Source: Castellaniella sp049671645 | GTDB lineage: Bacteria; Pseudomonadota; Gammaproteobacteria; Burkholderiales; Burkholderiaceae_B | Length of the DNA: 64,000 bases | Direction of reading: 5' to 3' | Assembly (NCBI RefSeq): GCF_049671645.1 | Contig: NZ_JBATVG010000026.1 | Coordinates: 1 to 64,000, forward strand | Shown here: piece by piece, positions 25,633 through 35,374 of the stretch | Position numbering within the stretch: position 1 is the first letter of the stretch | Layout: each line of letters starts with the position of its first letter | Program-made: the position numbers and the translations under genes | Notes under the pieces: model-generated | Database searches by the model: none | Seen by the model: only the letters and a program-made list of their open reading frames with translations | What the model was told of the DNA's origin: nothing

Positions 25633-27071
25633 TCAAACGCATCTCTTTCGCCGCCACGGCGGGCCTGCTGGCCCTGCTTGCAGGATGCGCCGTCGGCCCG
25701 AAGTACGAACGGCCCGCCGTCGAAGTGCCCGCAGCCTTCAAGGAAGCCAGCCTGAGCGCCGCCGACCAGCAGCGCTGGAAGCAGGCCCAGCCGGCCGACG
25801 ACCTGGCGCGGGGACGCTGGTGGGCCATCTTCAAGGACCCCGCGCTGGACGCCCTGCAAACGCAAGCCATGCAGGCGAACCAGGACCTGCAGGCCGCCGC
25901 CGCACGTGTGAAGCAGGCGCGCGCGCTGCGGCAGGGCACGCGCGCCGGACAGTTCCCGGAACTGACGGCCGGCGTGGGCGCGAGCCGCCAGCGCACCTCC
26001 GAATCGGTCGGAGACTCCGCCGCCGCAGGCGAAACCGCCACGCTCTGGCGCGCGCAGACCGGCTTGTCCTATGAAGTCGATCTCTTTGGCCGCGTCGCCT
26101 CGGAAGTCGATGCCGCCAGCGCCGACGCTCAGCGGGCCCAGGCCCTGTACCAGTCCGTGCTGCTGGCGCTGCAGGCCGACGTCGCGCAATCCTATTTCCT
26201 GATCCGGCAACTGGATGGTGAAGCCCTGCTCTACGACAACACGATTGCCCTGCGACGCATGAGCCTGGATCTGGTCGAGACCCGCTACCGCGAAGGCGAC
26301 ATCAGCGAACTCGATGTCGCGCGGGCCCGCTCCGAACTGGCGACGGCGCGCGCCCAGGCGCTGGGCGTCGAGCGGCAACGCGCCGCCGCCGAGCACGGAC
26401 TGGCGGTACTGCTCGGACGGCCACCCGCCGATTTTTCCCTGCCGCGCCAAGCCCTGGCCAGGATCCCGGTCGCCATCCCGGCCGGACTGCCTTCGTCCCT
26501 GTTGGAAAGACGCCCCGACATCGCCGCCGCGGAACGGGCGCTGGCGGCCGCCAACGCCCGGGTCGGCGCCGCGAAGGCCGCCCTGTTCCCGCAACTGACC
26601 CTGACCGGCGCCTTCGGATTCGAATCGTCCGAACTGGACGAGCTGCTGCGCTGGTCGAGCCGCAGCTTCCTGCTGGGCCCGCTGGTGGGCACGGCGCTCT
26701 CGCTGCCGATCTTCGACGGCGGCCGCCGCCAGGCCGGCGTGGACCGCGCCCGCGCCCGCTACGAAGAAGACGTGGCCCTGTACCGGCAAAGCGTGCTCAA
26801 GGCCTTCGGAGAAGTCGAGGATGGTCTGTCCGCCCTGCGCCTGCTGGGCGAGCAAACCGAGGTGCAGGAATCCGCCGTGGCGTCCGCCGCCCGCGCGGCC
26901 GAACTGTCCAAGACCCAATACGAAGCCGGATCGGTCAGCTACCTGGAAGTCATCGACGCCGACCGCAACGTGCTGCAGTACAAACGCACCGTCGTGGAGC
27001 TGGACGGCCTGCGCGCGCATGCCGCCGTGCAACTGATCCGAGCCATCGGCGGCGGCTGGGGGAATGGTTGA
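25629..27071 (+). CDS. Outer-membrane efflux channel (OprM/NodT lipoprotein family)
   Basis: This 480-residue protein starts with a lipoprotein signal peptide ending in the lipobox LLAGC (Cys about residue 19). Two homologous OEP repeats follow, each with long helices and beta strands, such as YEVDLFGRV in the first half and PIFDGGRRQAGVDRARARYEE in the second. It forms the trimeric exit duct of the RND pump. Its ATG 25629 overlaps the permease stop by 4 bp; the open frame upstream is a shadow of the permease. Confidence 0.93.
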   Translation: MIKRISFAATAGLLALLAGCAVGPKYERPAVEVPAAFKEASLSAADQQRWKQAQPADDLARGRWWAIFKDPALDALQTQAMQANQDLQAAAARVKQARALRQGTRAGQFPELTAGVGASRQRTSESVGDSAAAGETATLWRAQTGLSYEVDLFGRVASEVDAASADAQRAQALYQSVLLALQADVAQSYFLIRQLDGEALLYDNTIALRRMSLDLVETRYREGDISELDVARARSELATARAQALGVERQRAAAEHGLAVLLGRPPADFSLPRQALARIPVAIPAGLPSSLLERRPDIAAAERALAAANARVGAAKAALFPQLTLTGAFGFESSELDELLRWSSRSFLLGPLVGTALSLPIFDGGRRQAGVDRARARYEEDVALYRQSVLKAFGEVEDGLSALRLLGEQTEVQESAVASAARAAELSKTQYEAGSVSYLEVIDADRNVLQYKRTVVELDGLRAHAAVQLIRAIGGGWGNG

Positions 27072-27099
27072 AGGCAGTCCAGGGCCGTTCGCCGGCGCT

Positions 27100-27906
27100 T
27101 CACGCGTTCCCCAGCGCCAAATAGGCCGCGCGCACGGCTTCCGTCCCATATTGGCGTTCCAGCCGGCGCACGGTGAAGTGGCCGCGCGCCATATCCTGGA
27201 AGTGATTGATGAACAGGGTATTGACCAGGGCGCCGCCGGCAGCCCCCAGCGCGGGGACGGCCTGGGCAGCGATTTTCTCGGTGACCTGGATGCCGAAGCG
27301 GTCCGCGATGGCGGCGATCAGGCGCGCCATCGCGGGGGTGGAGGCCTTGTCCACCGCCACCTTGGCGCCCAGGTAATCCACGGCTTGGCCGACCGCCTGG
27401 GCGAGCGCCACGCGCACGGCATAGTAACCACTCTCGGCGGCGTTGTCGGTCTCGGCCTTGCCGCCCAGCGCAAAGACCTCCAGGCATGCCCTGCCCGTAT
27501 CGGGGTCCCGCAGCGATTCGCCCTCGCTGCGGGCGATGGCCGCGATGGAGCGCATCATCAGCGTCGTGGACACAGGCAGTTCCACCGCCAGGCCGGCAAG
27601 ACCGAAAAAGCCGCCCACGCCGCCGCTCAGCGCCGCCCCCCACTTGTGCCAGCGATCGGCGCTGCCCGCGCCGGGGGCGTCGCCCAGGGTGAAGATCGCC
27701 GCATCGGCGGCCTTGCTCAGCGCATGCCGGGTGATGCCGGCAACCCGGGCCTGCCAGCCGACCGGCAACATATCCAGGCCCTTCTCGATGGGGGCGCCGA
27801 CCAGGCTGGTCATGCGGGCAGCCAGGCCCGGGTTTTCCAGCAACCGGCGGGCCACGCGCAGGTCCGCCAGATCGGCGGCGCTCAAGGGTGCATCCATCGC
27901 TTCCAT
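27100..27906 (-). CDS. EcsC-family protein
   Basis: This 268-residue protein matches the EcsC family along its length, including GLDMLPVGWQARVAGITRHAL near the start, glycine-rich hydrophobic stretches (GGVGGFFGLAGLAVELPVSTTLMMRSI) and LGAAGGALVNTLFINHFQDMARGHF near the end. The biochemical role of the family is poorly understood. ATG 27906 is chosen because GAGGAC lies 5 bp upstream; another ATG at 27924 has no ribosome site. It is convergent with the efflux operon and divergent from the next binding-protein gene. Confidence 0.82.
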   Translation of the reverse strand: MEAMDAPLSAADLADLRVARRLLENPGLAARMTSLVGAPIEKGLDMLPVGWQARVAGITRHALSKAADAAIFTLGDAPGAGSADRWHKWGAALSGGVGGFFGLAGLAVELPVSTTLMMRSIAAIARSEGESLRDPDTGRACLEVFALGGKAETDNAAESGYYAVRVALAQAVGQAVDYLGAKVAVDKASTPAMARLIAAIADRFGIQVTEKIAAQAVPALGAAGGALVNTLFINHFQDMARGHFTVRRLERQYGTEAVRAAYLALGNA

Positions 27907-28033
27907 CCGTCCTCGTCGATTCATGCGCCCATTGTGCGCCAAGTCTCCCGAATCCTCGACAGCGCGGCAGCGCCTCTGGTATTGTGATCCGCACCGCGCA
28001 AGCGGAAAAAACATAAATCCAGGAGACAAACCT

Positions 28034-29245
28034 ATGAAAAAGACCGCTTTGGCGGCCGCGCTGGCCGTGTTCGGCCTTGGCGCCAGCCTGCCTTCCCACG
28101 CCGCCGGCATTTCGGATGACGTCATCCGCATCGGCTTCATCGCCGACATGTCCGGCGTATACGCTGACATCGATGGGCAGGCGGGGGCCGATGCCATTCG
28201 CATGGCCATCGCCGACATGGGGGGCGAGATCAACGGCAAAAAGATCGAACTGCTGACCGCCGATCACCAGAACAAGGCCGACATCGCCTCGGCCCGCGCC
28301 CGGGAATGGTTCGACACCCAGCACCTGGACATGCTGGTGGGCGGCACCAATTCCGCCACGGCGCTGGCCATGGCCGCCGTGGCCGCCGAGAAGAAAAAGC
28401 CCTTCCTGGCTGTCGGCCCCGGGTCTTCGGCCCTGACCAACGCGCAGTGCACCCCCTACACCGTCCACTATGCCTACAACACGGTGGCGCTGGCCAACGG
28501 CACGGGTTCCGCGGTGGTGCGCGAGGGCGGCAAGACATGGTTCTTCCTGACGGCCGACTACGCCTTCGGCCATTCCCTGGAGCAAGACACCGCGAAAGTC
28601 GTGAAAAAGGACGGCGGCAAGGTCCTGGGCGCTGTGCGCGCCCCGATCGCCACATCCGATTTTTCGTCCTTCCTGCTGCAGGCCCAAAGCTCGGGCGCCC
28701 AGGTGCTGGGCCTGGCCAACGCGGGCGGGGACTTCATCAATTCCGCCAAGGCCGCCAAGGAATTCGGCATCACCAAGACCATGAAACTGGCTGGCCTGCT
28801 GGTGTTCATCAACGACATCCATGCCCTGGGGCTGGAAAACACCGCCGGGCTGTACCTGACCACGCCCTGGTACTGGAATCAGTCCGACGATTCGCGCGCC
28901 TGGGCAAAACGGTTCTTCGACCAGCACAAGCGCGCGCCTTCGTTCCTGCAGGCAGGCGATTACTCGGTGGCCAAGAACTACCTGGAAGCCGTCAAAGCCA
29001 CCGGAACGGATGACGGCGACGCCATCATGCAATACCTGAAGTCCCACAAGATCAACGACATGTTCGTCAAGAACGGCTACGTGCGCAAAGATGGCCTGAT
29101 GATGCACGATATGTATCTGGCCCAGGTGAAAAAGCCCGAGCAATCCAAGGCCCCCTGGGACTATTACAACATCGTGCGTACGCTGCCCGCCGAATCCGTC
29201 TACGGACCGGAATCCGAGTCGACCTGCGCCCTTCTGAAAGGCTGA
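28034..29245 (+). CDS. Periplasmic ABC substrate-binding protein (branched-chain amino acid type)
   Basis: This 403-residue type 1 periplasmic binding protein has a signal peptide (MKKTALAAALAVFGLGASLPSHAA, cleavage near 24). The mature part starts ISDDVIRIGFIADMSGVYADIDG and belongs to the leucine-, urea- and amide-binding (Peripla_BP_6) group. AGGAGA lies 8 bp before ATG 28034. No permease or ATPase gene accompanies it; the next gene, 12 bp on, is an acyl-CoA synthetase. A carboxylic or aromatic acid ligand later activated with CoA is a reasonable inference. Confidence 0.88.
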   Translation: MKKTALAAALAVFGLGASLPSHAAGISDDVIRIGFIADMSGVYADIDGQAGADAIRMAIADMGGEINGKKIELLTADHQNKADIASARAREWFDTQHLDMLVGGTNSATALAMAAVAAEKKKPFLAVGPGSSALTNAQCTPYTVHYAYNTVALANGTGSAVVREGGKTWFFLTADYAFGHSLEQDTAKVVKKDGGKVLGAVRAPIATSDFSSFLLQAQSSGAQVLGLANAGGDFINSAKAAKEFGITKTMKLAGLLVFINDIHALGLENTAGLYLTTPWYWNQSDDSRAWAKRFFDQHKRAPSFLQAGDYSVAKNYLEAVKATGTDDGDAIMQYLKSHKINDMFVKNGYVRKDGLMMHDMYLAQVKKPEQSKAPWDYYNIVRTLPAESVYGPESESTCALLKG

Positions 29246-29257
29246 ACGGAGACCGAC

Positions 29258-30889
29258 ATGCTTCAGGCGCGAGACGACTATGCCCGGACCCGCCAGGATT
29301 TTTCCTGGGTCATCCCGGAGCACTACAACATCGGCACGGACGTCTGTGACCGATGGGCCGACGGCAGCGGTCGTCTCGCCCTGATTGTGGACCGCGGCGA
29401 CTCGCCGCCCGATCAATACACCTTCGACCAGTTGAAGCGCTGGTCCGACGAACTGGCCCTGGCCCTGCGGGCCCGGGGCGTGGGCCCCGGCGACCGGGTC
29501 GGCATCCTGCTGCCCCAGTCGCTGGAAACCGCCCTGTCCCACCTGGCCGTCTACAAGCTCGGGGCCATCGCCGTGCCCCTGTTCACGCTGTTCGGCACCG
29601 ACGCCCTGCAATACCGGCTGGGCAATTCCGGCGCGCGGGCGCTGGTCACCCACACGGAAGGCATGGGCAAGATCGCGGCTATCCGGGACGCGCTGCCGGA
29701 CCTGGGCTGCGTCCTGAACATCGACGCCGGACGGCACGACGAGGACGCCTTCTGGGGCGCCATCGAGTCCCAGAAAGGCAGGATCCTGACGCCGCACGAC
29801 ACCCTGGCCGACGACCCCGCGGTCATCATCTACACCTCGGGCACGACCGGCAAGCCCAAGGGCGCTCTGCATGCCCATCGCATGCTGCTGGGCCATCTGC
29901 CCGGGGTCGAGATCTCGCACAATTTCTTCCCCGACCATGCCCGCCTGATGTGGACACCGGCCGACTGGGCCTGGATCGGCGGCCTGATGGACGTGCTGAT
30001 GCCCTCATGGCACCACGGCGTCGCCGTCCTGGCGCACCGCTTCGGCAAATTCGACGCCGAACAGGCCTGGCGGCTGATGGCACGACATCAGGTCAGCCAT
30101 ACCTTCCTGCCGCCCACCGCCCTCAAGATGCTGCGCACGCTGGATGCGCCGGAACGGTACGGTGCCTTGCGGCTGGTTTCGGTCGCCAGCGGCGGCGAAA
30201 CCCTGGGCGCAGAACTGATCGCCTGGGGACGCAAGACCCTGGGGGTCACGATCAACGAATTCTACGGGCAGACCGAATGCAACATGATCGTGTCCTCATG
30301 TGCGGCCCTGTTCGAACCCCGCGCAGGGGCCATGGGCCGGCCCGTGCCCGGCCATGACGTCCAGATCATCGACGAAAGCGGCCGCATCGTGCCCGACGGC
30401 ACGGAAGGCCATATCGCCGTGCACCGTCCCGACCCCGTCATGTTCCTGCAATACTGGGCCAACCCGCGCGCCACCGCCGACGCTTTCATCGGCGAATTCC
30501 TGGTCACGGGGGACCGTGGCATGCGCGACGCGGACGGCTATCTCTGGTTCAAGGGACGGGGCGACGACGTCATCACCAGCGCGGGCTACCGCATCGGCCC
30601 GGGGCCGATCGAAGACTGCCTGCTCAGCCACCCGGCCGTGCGCATGGCCGCCGTCATCGGGGTGCCGGACCCCGAACGCACCGAAGTCGTCAAGGCCTGC
30701 ATCGTGTTGAAAGAAGGCTTTCAGCCCAGCGCCGCGCTGATCGCTGAAATCCAGGATCACGTCCGGCGGCGCGCCGCCGCCCATGAATACCCGCGCCTGA
30801 TCGAATTCATGGACACGCTGCCCATGACCACCACGGGCAAGGTGATTCGCAAGGCGCTACGCGACCTGCATCAGCAACATTCCGCCTGA
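29258..30889 (+). CDS. AMP-forming acyl-CoA synthetase
   Basis: This 543-residue ANL-family enzyme activates a carboxylic acid to acyl-AMP and then to the CoA thioester. The P-loop-like signature is IIYTSGTTGKPKGALHAHRM (about 188-207), the A5 motif is NEFYGQTECNM, A7/A8 are TGDRGMRDADGYLWFKGRGDDVI, and the catalytic lysine lies in TTTGKVIRKAL near the C-terminus. It most resembles medium-chain (ACSM-like) or benzoate-type ligases. It forms a two-gene unit with the preceding binding protein. Confidence 0.9.
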   Translation: MLQARDDYARTRQDFSWVIPEHYNIGTDVCDRWADGSGRLALIVDRGDSPPDQYTFDQLKRWSDELALALRARGVGPGDRVGILLPQSLETALSHLAVYKLGAIAVPLFTLFGTDALQYRLGNSGARALVTHTEGMGKIAAIRDALPDLGCVLNIDAGRHDEDAFWGAIESQKGRILTPHDTLADDPAVIIYTSGTTGKPKGALHAHRMLLGHLPGVEISHNFFPDHARLMWTPADWAWIGGLMDVLMPSWHHGVAVLAHRFGKFDAEQAWRLMARHQVSHTFLPPTALKMLRTLDAPERYGALRLVSVASGGETLGAELIAWGRKTLGVTINEFYGQTECNMIVSSCAALFEPRAGAMGRPVPGHDVQIIDESGRIVPDGTEGHIAVHRPDPVMFLQYWANPRATADAFIGEFLVTGDRGMRDADGYLWFKGRGDDVITSAGYRIGPGPIEDCLLSHPAVRMAAVIGVPDPERTEVVKACIVLKEGFQPSAALIAEIQDHVRRRAAAHEYPRLIEFMDTLPMTTTGKVIRKALRDLHQQHSA

Positions 30890-30914
30890 CGGGGCCGGCG
30901 GCCGCGCCTGGCCC

Positions 30915-31535
30915 CTAGTCCAGCATCAGCCAGACGCCGATGCCGGCGATCAGGACACCGGAGACGCGGTTCATCAACTGCACGTTGGAGCGGCGGGCCA
31001 GCAAGGCACGGGCGACCGAACCGCCCGTGGCATATAGAATCAGGCAGCACAGTTCCATGCTCAGGATGATGGCCAGCAGCAGGCTCAGTTGCGGGGCCAT
31101 CGGCTGGTTGAAATTCAGGAAGGGCGGCAACAAGGCGATGAAAAACGCCCAGCCCTTGGGGTTGGCGATGGCCGTCACCAGCCCTTGCGTGGCCAGTTGC
31201 AGGCGGCGCGGCGCGCGGGTCCCATCGGCGACTTCAGGAATGGCCAGGGACCCCCTGGACCGCCACATCTCGATGCCCAGCCACACCAGATAGGCGCCAC
31301 CGCCCAATTTGAAAGCGGTGAAGAGCGGCGGATACTGCAGCAGCACCGTGGCCACGCCCAGCACGGACGCCGCCGCCACGGTACCCACGCCGACCAGCTC
31401 ACCTACCCACATCCAGGCGGTGCGCCGCACGCCGACGGTCATTCCCAGACTGAGCGAGAGCATCATGCACATGCCCGGCGTCAGCGACACCAGGAAAAAG
31501 GTCAGCAGAAAGAGCGAGAACGTCGCCGAAGTCAT
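30915..31535 (-). CDS. LysE-family amino acid exporter
   Basis: This 206-residue membrane protein has about six hydrophobic segments and the LysE/RhtB family pattern FLVSLTPGMCMMLSLSLGMTVG at the N-terminus, with AIANPKGWAFFIALLPPF in the middle. Family members export amino acids or homoserine-lactone-like compounds. It is convergent with the acyl-CoA synthetase gene and divergent from tenA. The substrate is not predictable. Confidence 0.9.
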   Translation of the reverse strand: MTSATFSLFLLTFFLVSLTPGMCMMLSLSLGMTVGVRRTAWMWVGELVGVGTVAAASVLGVATVLLQYPPLFTAFKLGGGAYLVWLGIEMWRSRGSLAIPEVADGTRAPRRLQLATQGLVTAIANPKGWAFFIALLPPFLNFNQPMAPQLSLLLAIILSMELCCLILYATGGSVARALLARRSNVQLMNRVSGVLIAGIGVWLMLD

Positions 31536-31675
31536 GGTGAAAATGGCCTTTGAATCCGCGCCCGCGCCAAAGAAGCCGCGGGATTCGCAACGAAACCGTC
31601 GTGCGGAAAATGCAGGCCGGTCCAGGATGCGTTAGTGTACTGCTGCCGCCCAACCCCCGACATTGAATTGACGCC

Positions 31676-32359
31676 ATGACACAACACACCGACGCCCCTT
31701 TCTCGCTCGACACCCTGATCCAGCGCCACGAAGCCAGCTGGCGGGCTTATTGCCAGCACGAGTTCGTGCGCCAGCTCGGAGCGGGAACCTTGCCGGCCGA
31801 GGCGTTCCGCCACTACCTGAAGCAGGACTACCTGTTCCTGATCCACTTCGCCCGCGCCTGGGGCCTGGCGGTCTACAAGAGCCGCGACATCGGCGAACTG
31901 CGCCAGGGCTGCGAGAGCCTGAAGGCCATCGTCGATCTGGAAATGCAACTGCACGTGGACTACTGCGGGCAATGGGGCATCGGCGAAACGGAATTGACGC
32001 AATTGCCCGAGGCCACCCAGACCATGGCCTACACCCGTTATGTGCTGGACGCCGGCCTGCGCGGCGATCTCCTGGATCTGCACGTGGCGCTGGCGCCCTG
32101 CCTGATCGGCTACGCGGACATCGCCCTGTGGCTGAGCGATCAGCCCTTCACGGTCCGAGGGCCGGAGAACCCCTATGCTTCCTGGCTGAACATGTATGCC
32201 AGCGACGAATTCCAGGCGGCCGCGAACCGGGAACGCCGATGGCTCGACAGCCGCCTGGCGGAGCAATCCGCGCGCCGGCTGGATGACCTGGCCCGCCTCT
32301 TCCACGATGCCACCCGCCTGGAAATCGACTTCTGGCAGATGGGGCTGGATGCCGGCTGA
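31676..32359 (+). CDS. tenA: TenA-family thiaminase II / aminopyrimidine aminohydrolase
   Basis: This 227-residue helical enzyme hydrolyses aminopyrimidine products of thiamin breakdown, salvaging hydroxymethylpyrimidine. The catalytic cysteine is Cys142 (ALAPCLIGYADIA) and the C-terminal glutamate is Glu216 (RLEIDFWQM), both as in B. subtilis TenA. No thi genes and no THI-box riboswitch features are visible in the 140 bp upstream. It precedes dapD by 93 bp. Confidence 0.9.
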   Translation: MTQHTDAPFSLDTLIQRHEASWRAYCQHEFVRQLGAGTLPAEAFRHYLKQDYLFLIHFARAWGLAVYKSRDIGELRQGCESLKAIVDLEMQLHVDYCGQWGIGETELTQLPEATQTMAYTRYVLDAGLRGDLLDLHVALAPCLIGYADIALWLSDQPFTVRGPENPYASWLNMYASDEFQAAANRERRWLDSRLAEQSARRLDDLARLFHDATRLEIDFWQMGLDAG

Positions 32360-32452
32360 CAGGCGATTGAACGCGCGACCGACGCGCGGCGGACACGCTG
32401 ATAAAATCATCGGTTCGACTTTTCCACGCGATCCGGAACCCGCCCCTCCATC

Positions 32453-33274
32453 ATGCACACTGCCCACCAGAACCTCATCGAATCCGCCTGGGAAGACCGG
32501 GCATCCTTGCGCCCCGGCCAATCGCCGGCCGACCTGAACCAGGCCATCGGGCAGACGCTGGCGGGACTGGACGACGGGTCCTTGCGCGTCGCGGAAAAGA
32601 TCGACGGCCAATGGCAGGTCCACCAATGGATCAAGAAAGCCGTGCTGCTGTCCTTCCGGCTGTCGGACAACCAGGTGATGGGCCAGTCTCCCCAACTGTA
32701 TTACGACAAGGTGCCCCTGAAGTTCCAGGACTATTCGCCGGCTGACTTCCAGCAGGCGGGATTCCGGGTCGTCCCCACGGCCACGGTGCGGCGCGGCGCC
32801 TACATCGGCCCCGACGTCGTCCTGATGCCGTCCTACGTGAACATCGGCGCCCACGTCGGCGAAGGCACCATGGTGGACACCTGGGCCACGGTGGGCTCAT
32901 GCGCCCAGATCGGCCGCCACGTGCACCTGTCGGGCGGCGTGGGCATCGGCGGCGTGCTGGAACCCCTGCAGGCGGGTCCCACCATCATCGAGGACAACTG
33001 CTTCATCGGCGCCCGCTCCGAAATCGTCGAAGGCGTGGTCATCGAGGAAAATTCAGTCCTGGCCATGGGTGTCTTCCTCTCGCAAAGCACGAAGATCTAT
33101 GATCGCGCGACGGGCGAAGTCTACTACGGCCGGGTGCCGTCCGGCTCCGTCGTGGTGCCGGGCTCCCTGCCCTCCGCCGACGGCAGCCATAGCCTGGCCT
33201 GCGCGGTGATCGTCAAACGCGTCGATGCCCGGACCCGCGCCAAGACCAGCATCAACGACCTGCTGCGAGCCTGA
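32453..33274 (+). CDS. dapD: Tetrahydrodipicolinate N-succinyltransferase
   Basis: This 273-residue trimeric left-handed beta-helix enzyme succinylates tetrahydrodipicolinate in lysine/meso-diaminopimelate synthesis. The hexapeptide repeat region (about 105-220) is clear, for example RRGAYIGPDVVLMPSYVNIG and GVGIGGVLEPLQAGPTIIED. The length equals that of E. coli DapD (274). It is 3 bp upstream of dapE, giving two pathway steps in one transcript. Confidence 0.97.
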   Translation: MHTAHQNLIESAWEDRASLRPGQSPADLNQAIGQTLAGLDDGSLRVAEKIDGQWQVHQWIKKAVLLSFRLSDNQVMGQSPQLYYDKVPLKFQDYSPADFQQAGFRVVPTATVRRGAYIGPDVVLMPSYVNIGAHVGEGTMVDTWATVGSCAQIGRHVHLSGGVGIGGVLEPLQAGPTIIEDNCFIGARSEIVEGVVIEENSVLAMGVFLSQSTKIYDRATGEVYYGRVPSGSVVVPGSLPSADGSHSLACAVIVKRVDARTRAKTSINDLLRA

Positions 33275-33277
33275 GCC

Positions 33278-34426
33278 ATGGCCGATGCCGACGTCCGCAC
33301 GCTGACCCATGCCTTGATCGCCCGCCCCTCGGTCACGCCGGACGACGCCGGCTGCCAGGACCTGATCGCCGGGCGGCTGCGCCCCTTGGGGTTCGTCTGC
33401 GAGTCGCTGCCCAGCGGCGGCGTCAGCAACCTGTGGGCCCGGCGCGGCGCATCGGGGCCTTTTCTGGTTTTTGCCGGCCACACCGATGTGGTGCCGCCCG
33501 GCCCGGAATCCGCCTGGCCCAGCCCGCCGTTCGAGCCGACCGAGACCGACGGCATGCTGGTGGGCCGGGGCGCCGCCGACATGAAAACATCGGTGGCGGC
33601 CTTCGTCGTGGCCGCCGAAGAGTTCATCGCCGCTCACCCGCGGCATGCCGGCTCCATCGCCCTGCTGCTGACCTCGGACGAGGAAGGCCCGGCCACCGAC
33701 GGCACGGTGCACGTCTGCCGCGTGCTGGAATCGCGCGGCGAAAACCCGGATTACTGCATCGTCGGAGAGCCCACGTCGGCTGAGCGTCTGGGCGACACGA
33801 TCAAGAACGGTCGCCGGGGCTCGATGTCGGCCCGCATCACGGTGCGCGGCATCCAGGGGCACGTCGCCTATCCGCACCTGGCCCGCAACCCTATTCACGA
33901 ACTGGCTCCGGCCCTGACGGAACTGACCGCGACCGGCTGGGACGAGGGCAATGAATACTTTCCGCCCACGACGTTCCAGGTGTCGAACCTGCACGCGGGC
34001 ACAGGCGCGGGCAACGTCATCCCCGGCACCGCCATCATCGACTGCAATTTCCGCTTTTCGACGGCCAGCACGCCTGACGGCCTGCAGGCCCGGGTGGCTG
34101 CCATTCTGGACCGCCACAAGCTGGACTACGCCATCGACTGGACAGTCAGCGGACTGCCCTTCCTGACACCCCAAGGTCCGCTGTGCGCTGCGCTACAATC
34201 GGCCATCTCGGATGAAACCGGCGCGCGGGCGGAGCTCTCGACCACCGGCGGCACGTCCGATGGCCGTTTCATCGCCCGCCTGTGCCCGCAGGTCGTCGAA
34301 TTCGGCCCGCTGAACCGGACCATCCATCAGGTGGGCGAGTGCCTGCCCCTGGACAATCTGGTCCCCTTGAAGAACATTTACCGCAGGGTTCTGGAAACGC
34401 TGCTGCCCGATACGGAACGCAGCTGA
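33278..34426 (+). CDS. dapE: Succinyl-diaminopimelate desuccinylase
   Basis: This 382-residue M20 metallopeptidase-like enzyme removes succinate from N-succinyl-LL-diaminopimelate. Metal ligands are in FAGHTDVVPPG (His), GRGAADMKTS (Asp) and SDEEGPA (Glu pair), with a further ligand in GEPTSAERLGD. The dimerisation domain lies near 180-290. ATG 33278 follows the dapD stop by 3 bp. prmB follows 51 bp downstream. Confidence 0.96.
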   Translation: MADADVRTLTHALIARPSVTPDDAGCQDLIAGRLRPLGFVCESLPSGGVSNLWARRGASGPFLVFAGHTDVVPPGPESAWPSPPFEPTETDGMLVGRGAADMKTSVAAFVVAAEEFIAAHPRHAGSIALLLTSDEEGPATDGTVHVCRVLESRGENPDYCIVGEPTSAERLGDTIKNGRRGSMSARITVRGIQGHVAYPHLARNPIHELAPALTELTATGWDEGNEYFPPTTFQVSNLHAGTGAGNVIPGTAIIDCNFRFSTASTPDGLQARVAAILDRHKLDYAIDWTVSGLPFLTPQGPLCAALQSAISDETGARAELSTTGGTSDGRFIARLCPQVVEFGPLNRTIHQVGECLPLDNLVPLKNIYRRVLETLLPDTERS

Positions 34427-34477
34427 TCCGCGCCACGCCGGCACGCCCCCTGCTCCACCGGAACGCACTTTTCCACC

Positions 34478-35374
34478 ATGGCCTCTCCCCACACCGAACT
34501 GCTGACCCTGCGCGACCTGCTGCGCTGGGCCGTGACCCGCTTTCGCGGCGCCAACCTGGTCTTCGGCCACGGCAGCGACAATGCCTGGGACGAAGCCGTC
34601 TATCTGCTGCTGCACGCCCTGCACCTGCCGCTGGACACGCTGGAACCTTTTCTGGATGCCCGCCTGCTGGAACGCGAACGCCTGCGCTGCGTCGATCTGA
34701 TCCACGAACGCGTCACCTCCCGTAAACCCGCCGCCTACCTGACGGGCGAGGCCTGGCTGCAGGGCGAACGGTTTCTGGTGGATGAACGCGTCATCGTGCC
34801 CCGCTCGCCGATCGCCGAATTGCTGGCCGAACAACTGACCCCCTGGATCGAGGACCCCGACGCGGTGACGCAGGTGCTGGACCTCTGCACGGGCTCGGGC
34901 TGCCTGGCGATCCTGGCGGCCCTGGCCTTCGATTCCGCCCAGGTCGACGCCGTCGACCTGTCGCCCGACGCGCTGGCGGTCACTCAGTCCAACATCGCCC
35001 TGCACGAACTGCAGGGCCGCGTGCAGGCGATACGCAGCGACCTGTTCGCGCAGATTCCCGCCGAACGCCGCTACGATCTGATCGTCTGCAACCCGCCCTA
35101 TGTCAACAGCCAGGCCATGACGGCGCTGCCGCCCGAATACCGGCACGAGCCGCGCATGGCTCTGGCCGGCGGCGCGGACGGTATGGACCTGGTGCGCCGC
35201 ATCCTGGACAAGGCTCCCGGGCACCTGACTCAAGACGGCCTGCTGGTGCTCGAAATCGGCCACGAACAGGCGCACTTCCAGACGGCGTTTCCGGATCTGG
35301 ATCCCATCTGGCTGAGCACCGAAACCGCCAGCGACCAGATCCTGCTGCTGCGCCGCGCGCAGCTGGCAGCGTGA
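34478..35374 (+). CDS. prmB: Ribosomal protein L3 glutamine N5-methyltransferase
   Basis: This 298-residue SAM-dependent methyltransferase modifies a glutamine of ribosomal protein L3. The N-terminal helical domain (1-100) leads to the SAM site LDLCTGSGCLAILAAL and the catalytic NPPY motif in DLIVCNPPYVNSQAM, which binds the glutamine amide. Its N-terminus matches PrmB rather than PrmC, which modifies release factors. The stop overlaps the GTG start of the ABC-F gene. Confidence 0.93.
   Translation: MASPHTELLTLRDLLRWAVTRFRGANLVFGHGSDNAWDEAVYLLLHALHLPLDTLEPFLDARLLERERLRCVDLIHERVTSRKPAAYLTGEAWLQGERFLVDERVIVPRSPIAELLAEQLTPWIEDPDAVTQVLDLCTGSGCLAILAALAFDSAQVDAVDLSPDALAVTQSNIALHELQGRVQAIRSDLFAQIPAERRYDLIVCNPPYVNSQAMTALPPEYRHEPRMALAGGADGMDLVRRILDKAPGHLTQDGLLVLEIGHEQAHFQTAFPDLDPIWLSTETASDQILLLRRAQLAA

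Noticed and set aside
31536..31675. A TPP riboswitch upstream of tenA
   Set aside because: The conserved CTGAGA and ACCTGA-type elements are missing and the gap is short.
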